Counted from the stretch's first letter, positions 18,272 through 27,063 are shown. The stretch is DNA of 64,000 nucleotides from Aeromonas diversa CDC 2478-85 (GCF_000819805.1 NZ_CDCE01000029.1:498833-562832); one strand, 5' to 3'. Translations and numbers: made by a program. Notes: generated by a model from the letters alone, not told the origin.

Positions 18272-19515
18272 TCGGATTTTGGATAGCTGCCCTGGCGTTG
18301 CTGGCCCTGGCCGCAACAGCCCTGATCCTGCCCCTGTGGCAGGGCGGTGGAGAGCTGGGGCTCACTCGTACCGAGCTCAACAAGCGACTCTATCGTCGCC
18401 GTCTGGCTGAGCTTGGTGAGGAGCGTGATCAGGGGCTGCTCGGCGAGGAGCCCGAGACAGAGCTTGAGCTCAAGCGCAGCCTGCTCGACGATATTCCCGA
18501 TGTGGAGCAGGGGGCGCGCAACGGTCGCAGCCTGCTCTGGCTGCCGGGTGTGCTGGTTCTTCTGGTGATGAGCGTCGGCCTCTACCTGCAATTGGGTGCC
18601 TGGCGCGAGGTGAAGGTGTGGCATGAAACCTCGGCTCGGCTCGCGGAGCTGAGCAACCGCATTCTGGTCGAACGCGATGCCAATGTGACCGAGCAGGATC
18701 TGCAGGCCTTCATTCTGGCATTGCGAACCAAGCTGCAGAGCGACGGTGAAGATTATCGCGGTTGGCTGCTGCTCGGGCGTTTGCTGCTCGACGGGCAGGA
18801 TCCCGAATCCGCTCTACAGGCGCTGGACAAGGCCCATCGTCTCGCGCCGGATCCCGCACTGGTCGTGGTTCCCTACGCTCAGGCCCTGATGATGAACGGG
18901 GATGAGGCACGGGCCGATACCCTGCTCCAGGAGGCGATAAAGCGCGACCCCAAGAATCTCGAAGCCCTCTCCGTCTATGCCTTCATGGCCCTGCAAAAAG
19001 AGGATTACCCCACGGCACTGCAGCGTTGGCAGTCAATGCTCCCCCTGATGGAGCCTGGCACGCCGCGCTACCAGATGATCGAGCGCTCTATCGACTTTGC
19101 CCGCCAGAAGATGGCTCAGCGGGGGCAGAGTGAGGTGACGCACGGTACCGCCCAGCAGGCGGTGGCCGGCGGTCTTCACTTCCCCGTGACAGTGACGCTG
19201 GGAGAGGGGGTCAAGGTGCCCTCGCAGGGCTTCCTGTTCATCTTTGCCGTGGTGCCCAATGGTCCACCCATGCCGATTGCCGTGCAGCGTATCGCCAACC
19301 CCAGTTTCCCGCTCAAGGTGACGTTGAGCGATAGCGACGCCATGATGCAGGGAGGCAAGCTGGCAGATTATCCTGCGCTGCAGTTCAAGGCTCGCCTCTC
19401 GCCGAGTGGCAATGTGATGGAGAAGACGGGTGCCTTCGAGGGCCGCTCAGCGCCGGTCAATACTCAGGCGCCTCTGCCAACATCGATTGACATTCGCATC
19501 GCTGACCCCCTTTAA
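18268..19515 (+). CDS. ccmI: CcmI, TPR apocytochrome c chaperone
   Basis: 415 residues. Two membrane helices (about 2-22 and 90-108) flank a cytoplasmic coiled region; a periplasmic TPR domain (about 140-280) includes WLLLGRLLLDGQDPESAL and a repeat near AYVFMAL-type sequence, and a C-terminal domain follows. CcmI delivers apocytochromes to CcmF/H. It is the last gene of the operon. Confidence 0.92.
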   Translation: MIGFWIAALALLALAATALILPLWQGGGELGLTRTELNKRLYRRRLAELGEERDQGLLGEEPETELELKRSLLDDIPDVEQGARNGRSLLWLPGVLVLLVMSVGLYLQLGAWREVKVWHETSARLAELSNRILVERDANVTEQDLQAFILALRTKLQSDGEDYRGWLLLGRLLLDGQDPESALQALDKAHRLAPDPALVVVPYAQALMMNGDEARADTLLQEAIKRDPKNLEALSVYAFMALQKEDYPTALQRWQSMLPLMEPGTPRYQMIERSIDFARQKMAQRGQSEVTHGTAQQAVAGGLHFPVTVTLGEGVKVPSQGFLFIFAVVPNGPPMPIAVQRIANPSFPLKVTLSDSDAMMQGGKLADYPALQFKARLSPSGNVMEKTGAFEGRSAPVNTQAPLPTSIDIRIADPL

Positions 19516-19525
19516 TACCTCTTTT

Positions 19526-19549
19526 GCGCAGCCCCTCATGGGGCTGTGC
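19526..19549 (+). terminator. Possible weak terminator after ccmI
   Basis: A 10-bp stem with one G-U pair (19526-19535 with 19540-19549) and loop TCAT, directly after the ccmI stop. No T-run follows, so termination efficiency is doubtful. Confidence 0.35.
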
Positions 19550-19586
19550 TCATTCCATATACAATAAATAGAGACCAGCAACTGTC

Positions 19587-20414
19587 ATGGTGTCAGCAAT
19601 GCAACTGAGAGTGGCGGCATTATTGCCTTTCCTCCTAATGGCCGGTTGTGCCGGCGGCCCCCCCAAGGAGGCTTCCCCCAGCCTGCCCGATCCTGCGGGA
19701 TCTTCCCCCAACGCCAAGGCGGTGAGCACCGCAAGCGATCCAAAGGACCCGTTCGAGGGGGCCAACCGCGCCATGTGGGCGGTCAACTATGATGTGCTCG
19801 AACCCTATGTGGCGCGTCCTGTGGTGCACGCTTACGCCGACTATGTGCCCGAGTCGGTCAAGACCGGCATCGAGAACCTGGTCGAAAACTTCAACGAGCC
19901 GAGTAGCCTGGTCAACCACCTGATCAGTGGCGACGTCAAAGGGGCCGGCACCAACCTGGGGCGTTTCACCCTCAACACCACGGTCGGTCTGCTCGGTATC
20001 TTCGATGTGGCTAAGCAGCTCGGGATGGAGCGAAATAATCTCGAGTTGGCGACCGTGCTTGGACGTATGCATATCGGCGAGGGGGCCTATGTGATGGTGC
20101 CCGTCTATGGCCCCACCACGACCCGAGAACTGGTCGGTGATACCATAGATGTACTCTATTTCCCCTATACCCTGCTGACCTTCCCCCTCAAGGTGGCCCA
20201 CTGGGCCCTCGACGGAGTGGGCACGCGTGCCAAACTCATCGATCAGGAGCCGATCATCGATAACGCCCTCGATCCCTACAGCCTCACCAAAGGGTTCTAT
20301 CTGCAGTACAACCAGTCCAAGGTGGATGGCAAGGCCTTCAAGCCCGATGCGCAGCCGGCCAAGGGCAAGGAAGAGGTCAATCTCGACGACTACATGGACG
20401 AGATCGACGAATGA
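19587..20414 (+). CDS. mlaA: MlaA (VacJ), outer membrane lipid-asymmetry lipoprotein
   Basis: 275 residues. Lipoprotein signal with lipobox LMAGC (Cys21, or Cys17 if the second ATG at 19599 is used). The MlaA body shows DPFEGANRAMWAVNYDVLEPY and FNEPSSLVNHLISGDVKGAG, plus GAYVMVPVYGPTTTRELVG. MlaA removes surface-exposed phospholipid from the outer membrane with porins and passes it to MlaC. The remaining mla genes are not in the window. The C-terminal tail is acidic (DDYMDEIDE). Confidence 0.95.
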   Translation: MVSAMQLRVAALLPFLLMAGCAGGPPKEASPSLPDPAGSSPNAKAVSTASDPKDPFEGANRAMWAVNYDVLEPYVARPVVHAYADYVPESVKTGIENLVENFNEPSSLVNHLISGDVKGAGTNLGRFTLNTTVGLLGIFDVAKQLGMERNNLELATVLGRMHIGEGAYVMVPVYGPTTTRELVGDTIDVLYFPYTLLTFPLKVAHWALDGVGTRAKLIDQEPIIDNALDPYSLTKGFYLQYNQSKVDGKAFKPDAQPAKGKEEVNLDDYMDEIDE

Positions 20415-20458
20415 GGAGAGGGGCGCAGTGGCGCCCCTCTGTCTTGGTATCAGCTCAT

Positions 20459-20487
20459 AAAAAAACGCCCCGCACTGCGGGGCGTTT
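20459..20487. terminator. Bidirectional terminator between mlaA and sodB
   Basis: An 11-bp GC-rich stem (20463-20473 with 20477-20487), loop ACT. Seven A's on the left give a strong T7 tail for sodB (minus); TTTCTC on the right serves mlaA weakly. Confidence 0.88.
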
Positions 20488-20499
20488 CTCTACCGAGTC

Positions 20500-21084
20500 T
20501 TAGGCTGCCAGGTTCTTGGCGGCGAAGTCCCAATTGACCAGAGCCCAGAAGGCTTCCATGTACTTCGGACGCAGGTTGCGGAAGTCGATGTAGTAGGCGT
20601 GTTCCCACAGGTCAACGGTCAGCAGCGGGGTCACACCGGCTTCGGTCAGCGGGCAACCGGCGTTGGAGGTGTTGACGATGGCCAGGGTGCCGTCGGCCTT
20701 CTTCACCAGCCAGGTCCAGCTGGAGCCGAAGTTGGCAATGGCAGACTTGGTGAAGGCATCCTTGAACTCGGCGAAGGAGCCAAAGGCCTGGTTGATGGCG
20801 TCAGCCAGGGCGCCAGTGGGCTCGCCACCGCCGTTCGGGGAGAGGCAGTGCCAGTAGAAGGTATGGTTCCAGATCTGGGCGGCGTTGTTGAAGATGCCGG
20901 CGCTGGAGGTTTTGATGATCTCTTCCAGAGACTTGCCTTCAAACTCGGTACCCGGAACCAGGTTGTTCAGATTCACCACATAGGTGTTGTGGTGCTTGCC
21001 ATGGTGGTATTCCAGGGTTTCCTGAGAGATGTGCGGCTCCAGTGCATTGATTGCGTAGGGCAGAGCGGGAAGTTCGAATGCCAT
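20500..21084 (-). CDS. sodB: SodB, iron superoxide dismutase
   Basis: 194 residues, full length. Converts superoxide to hydrogen peroxide and oxygen in the cytoplasm. Metal ligands are His27 (EYHHGKHH), His74 (IWNHTFYW), Asp158 and His162 (VDLWEHAYY). The iron-type signatures AGIFNNAAQIWNHTFYW and FGSSWTWLV favour Fe over Mn. A long 5' leader (see the dyad at 21136-21159) precedes it, as in enterobacteria, where iron controls this mRNA; whether that applies here is inference. Confidence 0.96.
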   Translation of the reverse strand: MAFELPALPYAINALEPHISQETLEYHHGKHHNTYVVNLNNLVPGTEFEGKSLEEIIKTSSAGIFNNAAQIWNHTFYWHCLSPNGGGEPTGALADAINQAFGSFAEFKDAFTKSAIANFGSSWTWLVKKADGTLAIVNTSNAGCPLTEAGVTPLLTVDLWEHAYYIDFRNLRPKYMEAFWALVNWDFAAKNLAA

Positions 21085-21135
21085 TGTCTACTCTCCATTG
21101 GCGATCGCCGGGGCGATGGTTGCACGACATTGCGG

Positions 21136-21159
21136 TTTCTTTTCGCTATGGAAAAGAAA
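21136..21159. promoter_or_regulatory. Perfect 9-bp inverted repeat in the sodB leader/promoter region
   Basis: TTTCTTTTC (21136-21144) and GAAAAGAAA (21151-21159) surround GCTATG, 52 bases upstream of the sodB ATG. It could be an operator or a 5'-UTR hairpin. It does not match a Fur box by eye. The rest of the 286-base sodB-grxD gap holds no gene I can support. Confidence 0.5.
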
Positions 21160-21370
21160 TCTTATTAAAAAGATAGGGATATTGCCTTCGTTCTATGGCT
21201 GGATTGTAACAGCATAGCGGTCACGGCCACAACCGGCGGCACGTGCCATGATCCCGGTCAATTTATGTTCCTGATGGCGTGGAAAGGCTCATAACCCTTC
21301 GTATTGTACGTTTATGGTTATCGAGCCTTGGGGTAGAATGGCCGACAACAAAGTGCAATGTGAGGCATTC

Positions 21371-21706
21371 ATGGAAACCATCGAAAAGATCAAGCAACAG
21401 CTGGCCGAAAACCCCATCATCATCTACATGAAGGGCTCTCCCAAGCTGCCGAGCTGCGGCTTCTCCGCCCAAGCCTCCCAGGCTCTGATGGCGTGTGGCG
21501 AGCCGTTTGCTTACGTCGACATTCTGCAAAACCCGGACATCCGCGCCGAGCTGCCCAAGTTCGCCAACTGGCCCACTTTCCCCCAGCTGTGGGTGGAAGG
21601 CGAGCTGATCGGTGGCTGCGACATCATGCTGGAGATGTACCAGGCCGGCGAGCTGCAGACCCTGATCAAGGAAGCGGCAGCCAAGCACAAGCAAGACGAA
21701 GCCTAA
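21371..21706 (+). CDS. grxD: Grx4-type monothiol glutaredoxin
   Basis: 111 residues from ATG 21371 (METIEKIKQQ), chosen because it matches the family start and TGAGG lies upstream; the upstream in-frame ATG at 21314 adds 19 unlike residues. The monothiol site CGFS is at residues 29-32 in SPKLPSCGFSAQA; WPTFPQLWV and GGCDIMLEM are the glutathione-binding segments. These proteins bind [2Fe-2S] clusters with glutathione and BolA partners. Confidence 0.95.
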   Translation: METIEKIKQQLAENPIIIYMKGSPKLPSCGFSAQASQALMACGEPFAYVDILQNPDIRAELPKFANWPTFPQLWVEGELIGGCDIMLEMYQAGELQTLIKEAAAKHKQDEA

Positions 21707-21720
21707 GCGCCGCGTCACGC

Positions 21721-21756
21721 CAACAAAAAAGGAGCTCGAGGGCTCCTTTTTTGTTG
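21721..21756. terminator. Bidirectional terminator between grxD and the RsmB-type gene
   Basis: A perfect 15-bp stem (21721-21735 with 21742-21756) with A6 on the left and T6 on the right works in both directions for these convergent genes. Confidence 0.93.
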
Positions 21757-21770
21757 GGCGCTTGCCAGAA

Positions 21771-22982
21771 TCAGGCGATGCGCTCGAGGCGGGCCAGGTA
21801 GAAGCCGTCGAAGCCGCTGTCGGCCGGGCTGATGGACTCATCCTCAATGAGGCGGAAGCGGTCGTTCTTGGCCAGGAAGGCGTCGATCTGGCCGCGGTTT
21901 TCCATCGGCAGGATGGAGCAGGTGGCGTAGACCAGGATACCGCCCACCTTCACCATGCGGCTGTAGCTCTCGAGGATCTCCGCCTGCAGGGCCACCAGAG
22001 GGGCGAGGCGCTCGGCGGTGTCCTTCCACTTGGTATCGGGATTGCGTTTGAGCACCCCAAGGCCCGAACAGGGAACGTCCAGCAACACCCTATCCGCACT
22101 CTCTTTGAGGCGCTTGATGGTCTTGCTGTCCTCGATGAGGCGGGTCTCCACGTTGTGTGCCCCGGCGCGGCGGGTACGCTCCTTAAGGTTATCGAGCTTC
22201 CACTGCTCCACATCCATGGCGATGAGACGGCCCTTACCCTGCATGGCGGCGGCGATGTGCAGCGTCTTGCCGCCGGCACCGGCGCAGGCATCGATGACAC
22301 GCATGCCGGGCTCAACGGCCAGGGCGGCGGCCACTTTCTGGGAGCCGGCGTCCTGCTGCTCAAACAGGCCACTCTGAAACGCCTTGGTCTTGAACAGGGC
22401 GGCGTCAGAGGTGATCTCCAGAGCGGTATCAACCCCCTCGACCTCACGGGCCTCCACCCCTTCCTTCTTCAGCTGGGTGAGCAGAGCGGTCTTGTCACCC
22501 TTGAGGGTGTTGACGCGCACGAACCGCTTCGGGGCTTCTGCCAGGGCGGCGCGCTCGCGCGGCCAGGCTTCGCCAAGCTGCTCGCTACCGAGTTTGTCTA
22601 GCCAGGCCGGGCAGCCGTCCATCAAGGCCGGGTTTTTCTTGGCATCCTGCAGGCGGAAACGGAAGGTCTCTTCCTTGAAGCGATCCAGGCTGCGGTGGTT
22701 GGGCATGGGGATGCGGTGGAAGGCGTGCCACGCCAGCAGCAGGGGCCAGCCCATCTTGCCGGCCTGGCGCACTTGAACACCGGCCAAGGCGCAGTAGAGG
22801 TTGAGACGGCGCAGCAGATCGCCGGTGACCAGGGCGACGCGAGCCTGCTCGAACGGCTTGAGGCTCAGCCCCGAGAAGCGGCGAGAGTAAGCGCGATCGA
22901 GGGGCATGCCCTGATTGAGCACGTCGTCGAGCAGGGCGGCAACCAGATCACCGAGGCGCGGATGCAGGGGGGACTTGAGCAT
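21771..22982 (-). CDS. RsmB/NOP2-family RNA m5C methyltransferase
   Basis: 403 residues from ATG 22982, preceded by AAGG; a TTG at 23015 would extend it by 11. The N-terminal 130 residues are helical and NusB-like in position. The SAM domain shows DACAGAGGKTLH (motif I), DVPCSGLGVLKRNPDTKW (motif IV, with the release Cys) and ATCSILPMEN (motif VI, catalytic Cys). Both cysteines of the two-Cys mechanism are present. The target is probably rRNA cytosine. It is not clearly E. coli RsmB itself and may be a paralog, so no symbol is given. Confidence 0.85.
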   Translation of the reverse strand: MLKSPLHPRLGDLVAALLDDVLNQGMPLDRAYSRRFSGLSLKPFEQARVALVTGDLLRRLNLYCALAGVQVRQAGKMGWPLLLAWHAFHRIPMPNHRSLDRFKEETFRFRLQDAKKNPALMDGCPAWLDKLGSEQLGEAWPRERAALAEAPKRFVRVNTLKGDKTALLTQLKKEGVEAREVEGVDTALEITSDAALFKTKAFQSGLFEQQDAGSQKVAAALAVEPGMRVIDACAGAGGKTLHIAAAMQGKGRLIAMDVEQWKLDNLKERTRRAGAHNVETRLIEDSKTIKRLKESADRVLLDVPCSGLGVLKRNPDTKWKDTAERLAPLVALQAEILESYSRMVKVGGILVYATCSILPMENRGQIDAFLAKNDRFRLIEDESISPADSGFDGFYLARLERIA

Positions 22983-23024
22983 GTGAATTAACCTTGGCCA
23001 ATGAAAACCGCGCAATGATAGGGA

Positions 23025-23100
23025 CTAGACTCTTGGGGTGCAACCTTCACCCCATTGAGGTTGCGTGGGGTCGAATCGCTAGACTCAGACCTGTGAGGGG
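23025..23100 (+). promoter_or_regulatory. Structured region upstream of the metalloprotease gene
   Basis: CTAGACTC occurs twice in direct orientation (23025-23032 and 23079-23086). Between them GCAACCT/AGGTTGC (23040-23046 with 23058-23064) can pair, as can the overlapping GGGGTG/CACCCC (23035-23040 with 23048-23053), giving mutually exclusive hairpins. Function unknown. Confidence 0.4.
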
Positions 23101-23151
23101 TAGATGATAGAAATCCCCTTTTGATAACAACAAGTTGTGAAGGATTACGCA

Positions 23152-25233
23152 ATGAGCCCAAAGATGAGCAGGCTTGCCGGGTGGGTCGCAGCCACCCTGG
23201 TGTTTTCGATTCAGCCAGCCATGGCTGCCCAGTGGCACACAGTGGCGGCGCGGGGCAGCGCCGAGGCCAGCGGTGAGGTGCGTGCCAGCCAGTACCGGGT
23301 GGTGAGCGCTGCCGATGACTATTTGGCCGGCCTATCTCGGGGGCAAACCCGACTCGAGTTGCCGCTTCCCGAGGGGGGGAGCGTAGCCTTCACCCTCAGT
23401 GCCTACGATCTGCTGCCGGCGGATCTCGCCGCCCGCTATCCCGACATTCGCGCCTTCAAGGGGCAGGGGAGTAACGACCCCGGCCAGAGTGGGCGTTTTG
23501 ACATCGGCCCCAACGGGTTTCATGCCATGTTTACCCATCAAGGGCGCCTCATTTATGTCGACCCTTTACCCGGTGGCCGCTACGCCGTCTATGACCAGAG
23601 TGATGCCCATAGCCGCCTCAATGAAGAGGCCGATCGTGTTATCGGCAGTGCCAGGGCGCGCCTTGCTCGCCAGGTCGTCAGTCAGGGCAATGAGCTGCGC
23701 ACTTACGCCATCGCCATGTCGGCCGCCGGCGAATATACCCAGTACTTTGGTGGCTCCAAGCCCCTGGCCATGGCCGCCATTGTGACCCTGCTCAATCGGG
23801 TCAACCAGGTCTATCAACGCGATCTCGGCATCGAATTCCAACTGGTCAGTGGTAACGACAACCTCATCTTTACCAACCCGGCCACAGATCCCTTCTATAA
23901 CGGCGATAATCCTGACTACATCGATGGGCTGAGTAGCCCCTACGATGCCGACGATGTCAGCAAGAACATCGAGGTACAGCGCGATGCGTTCGCTCGTGGC
24001 GATATCGGGGCCTATGACATCGGCCATGTGCTGAACACGGGGGGGGGAGGCTTGGCCCTGCTCGGGGTGCTCTGCACCGACGAAAACCGGGCCGGTGGCA
24101 TGACGGGAGCTCCGACACCAGTCGGAGATGCCTTCTTCATCGACTATGTGGCCCATGAGATAGGTCACCAGCTTGGTGCCGAGCATACCTTCAACGGCTC
24201 CACGGGCAGCTGCGGTGGTGGCAACCGTGCCGCCGCCCAGGCCTGGGAGCCGGGCAGTGGCAGCACCATCATGGCCTACGCCGGGATCTGTGCTGATGGC
24301 AGTGTCGATGAGAACCTACAAGCCACCAGTGATCCCTATTTTCACAGCAAGTCTATCGAGCAGATGAAGGCCCACATCGCCACCGTGCCATCTTGTGGCA
24401 CGGCGGTGGCCTCAGGCAACCGGCCACCGATCGTCGACGCCGGGGCAGACACTGTGATCCCGGCACATACCCCCTTCGTGCTGAAGGGGAGCGGCAGCGA
24501 CCCCGATGGCAATACGCTGACCTATAGCTGGGAGCAGATCGACCTGGGGAACGAGTCGAGCAGTCCCGAGACCATGATCGATGACGGTACCCGCCCCCTG
24601 TTTCGCTTCCAGCTGCCGACGGCCTTACCCGAGCGCACCCTGCCGGCGTTTGACTCACTGTTGACCGGCACCCTGATCAAGGGGGAGGCCTGGCCCACTA
24701 CCAATCGCACCCTCCATTTCCGTCTGACGGCAAGGGATGACCAGGGCGGCGTCACCAGCGATGACAAGGCGGTCGAAGTATTGGTCACCCCGGCGCCCTT
24801 TGCCGTCACCTCGTCGGCTGCGCTCCGCCGTGGTGCGAGCAACACGGTCAGTTGGCAAGTCGGGGGCACAGATCTGCCGCCGATTAGCTGTGCCAGGGTG
24901 GATATTGCCCTGACGGCCGATGAGGGCGCAAGCTGGGTCACCCTGGCGTCAGGGGTGCCCAACAGTGGGTCGGCCAGTGTCAACCTGCCGGTCGGGGTCG
25001 GTGCCATGGTCAGACTCAGGGTCGCATGTAGCAGCCGCCCCTTCTTCGCCCTTTCGCCAAGCCTGTCAGTGATCGATAGTGGGACGGGCAGCACAGATGG
25101 AAGCAACAACGGCAGCACGCCGGGCGGCACCGATGGCAGCAGCAGCTCGTCCGGTGGCGGTGGTGGTGGCGCCCTGGGTCTCTTTGGCTTGTTGCTGACA
25201 GGAGGTGCCCTGTGGCGTCGGCGCGGGCGCTGA
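23152..25233 (+). CDS. Secreted zinc metalloprotease with GlyGly-CTERM anchor
   Basis: 693 residues from ATG 23152 (AAGGA 7 bases upstream; a GTG at 23137 is possible). Signal peptide about 1-26. A reprolysin-like metzincin domain carries HEIGHQLGAEHTF from residue 335, the HExxHxxGxxH zinc site, followed by the Met-turn segment STIMAYAG. Ig/PKD-like material (about 425-640) includes PPIVDAGADTVIPAHTPF. A Ser/Gly-rich linker ends in GGGGGALGLFGLLL and WRRRGR, a GlyGly-CTERM tail that a rhombosortase cleaves for type II secreted surface proteins. The substrate is unknown. A small lipoprotein gene overlaps its 3' end. Confidence 0.9.
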   Translation: MSPKMSRLAGWVAATLVFSIQPAMAAQWHTVAARGSAEASGEVRASQYRVVSAADDYLAGLSRGQTRLELPLPEGGSVAFTLSAYDLLPADLAARYPDIRAFKGQGSNDPGQSGRFDIGPNGFHAMFTHQGRLIYVDPLPGGRYAVYDQSDAHSRLNEEADRVIGSARARLARQVVSQGNELRTYAIAMSAAGEYTQYFGGSKPLAMAAIVTLLNRVNQVYQRDLGIEFQLVSGNDNLIFTNPATDPFYNGDNPDYIDGLSSPYDADDVSKNIEVQRDAFARGDIGAYDIGHVLNTGGGGLALLGVLCTDENRAGGMTGAPTPVGDAFFIDYVAHEIGHQLGAEHTFNGSTGSCGGGNRAAAQAWEPGSGSTIMAYAGICADGSVDENLQATSDPYFHSKSIEQMKAHIATVPSCGTAVASGNRPPIVDAGADTVIPAHTPFVLKGSGSDPDGNTLTYSWEQIDLGNESSSPETMIDDGTRPLFRFQLPTALPERTLPAFDSLLTGTLIKGEAWPTTNRTLHFRLTARDDQGGVTSDDKAVEVLVTPAPFAVTSSAALRRGASNTVSWQVGGTDLPPISCARVDIALTADEGASWVTLASGVPNSGSASVNLPVGVGAMVRLRVACSSRPFFALSPSLSVIDSGTGSTDGSNNGSTPGGTDGSSSSSGGGGGGALGLFGLLLTGGALWRRRGR

Positions 25234-25529
25234 TCCTGCTGGCCCTGCTCGGGGGTTGCCAGGCACAGGCCGAGGGGCCCAGTGCCGATGTGGCGGCGAG
25301 CGTGCGCGCCGGCGATACCCGGATCATCGTGCGCGCCGGGCGCGGTCAGGTGGCGCCCGGTATCTCGGCCGAGCAGCAGGCAGAGGCCAAGGCGCGCTGT
25401 GGTGTGCGCACCCTGGAGGGGCTGGGGGATGTGGTCCGTCCCGAGCAGCGTGAGGCGTACAACAAGCGGCTCGCCTACGCGGTGGAATATAACCGGCGGA
25501 TGTTGTCGCACTGTCCGGTGGCGAAGTGA
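25212..25529 (+). CDS. Small lipoprotein overlapping the metalloprotease gene
   Basis: 105 residues from GTG 25212, overlapping the protease by 22 bases in another frame. It has a lipoprotein signal with lipobox LLGGC (Cys16) and two further cysteines (in KARCGVRT and LSHCPVAK), which could form one disulfide in the periplasm. The remainder is charged and probably helical (AYNKRLAYAVEYNRRM). I do not recognise a family. Tight overlap suggests a joint role with the protease, for example as an inhibitor, chaperone or secretion helper, but this is inference. A hairpin terminator follows. Confidence 0.7.
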   Translation: MASARALILLALLGGCQAQAEGPSADVAASVRAGDTRIIVRAGRGQVAPGISAEQQAEAKARCGVRTLEGLGDVVRPEQREAYNKRLAYAVEYNRRMLSHCPVAK

Positions 25530-25547
25530 CCGGGACTCGGTAACGAT

Positions 25548-25573
25548 AGCGGGGAGGCGAGAGCCTCCCCGCT
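25548..25573 (+). terminator. Terminator after the protease-lipoprotein pair
   Basis: An 11-bp GC-rich stem (25548-25558 with 25563-25573), loop GAGA, then TGGTTTCTC. The T tract is short, so efficiency is uncertain. Confidence 0.6.
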
Positions 25574-25584
25574 TGGTTTCTCGG

Positions 25585-25613
25585 TTGTCTCATCGTCCCA
25601 TCCGGCGCACAAT
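25585..25613 (+). promoter_or_regulatory. Candidate pdxH promoter
   Basis: TTGTCT, 17 bases, CACAAT; each hexamer matches four of six. It lies 39 bases before the pdxH ATG and after the preceding terminator. Confidence 0.4.
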
Positions 25614-25651
25614 GCCTGCTGTTTCGTATCCCTTGCCGTTAGGAAATCAAG

Positions 25652-26290
25652 ATGATGGATGTCGCCGATCTGCGCCGTGAATACACCAAGGGGGGGTTGC
25701 GCCGTGCCGATCTGCCGGCCGAGCCGCTGGCCTTGTTCGAGAAGTGGTTGGCTCAGGCCTGTGAGGCTCGCCTCACCGATCCCACCGCCATGGTCGTGGC
25801 GACCGTGGACGCCGATGGTCAGCCCTGGCAACGCACTGTGCTGCTCAAGCATTACGATGCCGCCGGCATGCTGTTTTACACCAACATGAGCAGCCGCAAG
25901 GCGCGCCAGCTCGAGGGCAATCCCCGCATCAGCCTGCTCTTTCCCTGGCACATGCTCGAACGCCAGGTGCACGTCACCGGGCGGGTCGAGAAGCTGGGGC
26001 CGGTTGAGGTGATGAAGTATTTCCACAGCCGCCCGAAAGACAGCCAGATAGCCGCCTGGGTTTCCCAGCAGTCCTCGCGCATCTCGGCGCGTGGCGTGCT
26101 GGAGGCCAAGTTCCTCGAGCTCAAGCAGAAGTTTGCCAAGGGCGAGGTGCCGCTGCCGAGCTTCTGGGGTGGCTACCGTGTGGTGATCGACACGGTCGAG
26201 TTCTGGCAGGGGGGCGAGCACCGCCTGCACGACCGCTTCTACTACACCCGGGACGCGCAAGGGTGGCAGATTGAGCGCCTCGCGCCCTGA
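25652..26290 (+). CDS. pdxH: PdxH, pyridoxamine 5'-phosphate oxidase
   Basis: 212 residues. FMN enzyme oxidising pyridoxine or pyridoxamine 5'-phosphate to pyridoxal 5'-phosphate, the last step of vitamin B6 synthesis and salvage. Typical stretches: [44 protein letters not shown] and the C-terminal [13 protein letters not shown]. The second ATG at 25655 is an alternative start. Confidence 0.96.
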   Translation: MMDVADLRREYTKGGLRRADLPAEPLALFEKWLAQACEARLTDPTAMVVATVDADGQPWQRTVLLKHYDAAGMLFYTNMSSRKARQLEGNPRISLLFPWHMLERQVHVTGRVEKLGPVEVMKYFHSRPKDSQIAAWVSQQSSRISARGVLEAKFLELKQKFAKGEVPLPSFWGGYRVVIDTVEFWQGGEHRLHDRFYYTRDAQGWQIERLAP

Positions 26291-26337
26291 GCGATACCGA
26301 ATATCCCGGCATTCCGGGCCCATGACAAGGAGTCACA

Positions 26338-26964
26338 ATGCGCTTATATGGCGATCTGCGTTCGGGGAACTGCTACAAGGTGTGGCTACTCGCCCGTTAT
26401 CTTGCTATCCCCCTCGATTGGGTGCATGTGGACATCGCCGCCGGCGAGACACGCACCCCGGCTTTTCTGGCGATGAATCCCAACGGCAAGATCCCGCTGC
26501 TTCAGTTGGACGACGGGGAGTTCTTGTGCGAGTCAAATGCGATTCTCTATCTGCTGGCGCAGGGCTCTCCACTCTGGCCTGCCGATCCACTGGCCCAGGC
26601 GAGGGTGCTGCAGTGGCTCTTCTTCGAGCAGTACAGTCACGAACCCTATGTGGCCGTCTCCCGCTTTATCGTGCTCTATCTGGGGCGCCCGGCGGATCAA
26701 GAGGCCAGGCTGCATAGCCTGCGTGAGCCTGCCGAGAAGGCATTGGCGGTGATGGAGTGCCAACTGGCTTGCCATGACTGGCTCTGTGGCGAGGCGATGA
26801 CCATCGCCGACGTCGCCTTGTATGCCTATACCCATGTGGCCGAAGAGGGGGATCTGAGCCTGGCCTCCTTCCCGGCCGTGCGTGGCTGGCTGGCGCGCAT
26901 GGGGCAACAGCCGCGCCATCGCACCCTGAACCAGGCCCTGGTCGGCGAGGCGCCCCAGGGCTGA
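26338..26964 (+). CDS. Glutathione S-transferase family protein
   Basis: 208 residues. N-terminal thioredoxin fold (1-77) with MRLYGDLRSGNCYKVWLL, the cis-Pro region NPNGKIPLLQL and the glutathione-binding ESNAIL; C-terminal helical domain with MTIADVALYAY. The Ser/Asn at the N-terminal active-site turn suggests a serine or cysteine-free GST. The substrate is unknown. AAGGAG sits 5 bases upstream of ATG. Confidence 0.9.
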   Translation: MRLYGDLRSGNCYKVWLLARYLAIPLDWVHVDIAAGETRTPAFLAMNPNGKIPLLQLDDGEFLCESNAILYLLAQGSPLWPADPLAQARVLQWLFFEQYSHEPYVAVSRFIVLYLGRPADQEARLHSLREPAEKALAVMECQLACHDWLCGEAMTIADVALYAYTHVAEEGDLSLASFPAVRGWLARMGQQPRHRTLNQALVGEAPQG

Positions 26965-27022
26965 TCAGGTTCGATCCGCCCCGCATTTTTGACCACTCGG
27001 GCTCAGCAAACGGGTAAGGGTG

Positions 27023-27031
27023 TGGAATAAT
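27023..27031 (+). promoter_or_regulatory. Candidate extended -10 promoter for the GNAT gene
   Basis: TGGAATAAT is an extended -10 with five of six matches in AATAAT; no -35 at proper spacing. It lies 33 bases before the ATG at 27064. Confidence 0.35.
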
Positions 27032-27063
27032 GCACGGCGACTACCGTAACGAGAGAGACGCTC

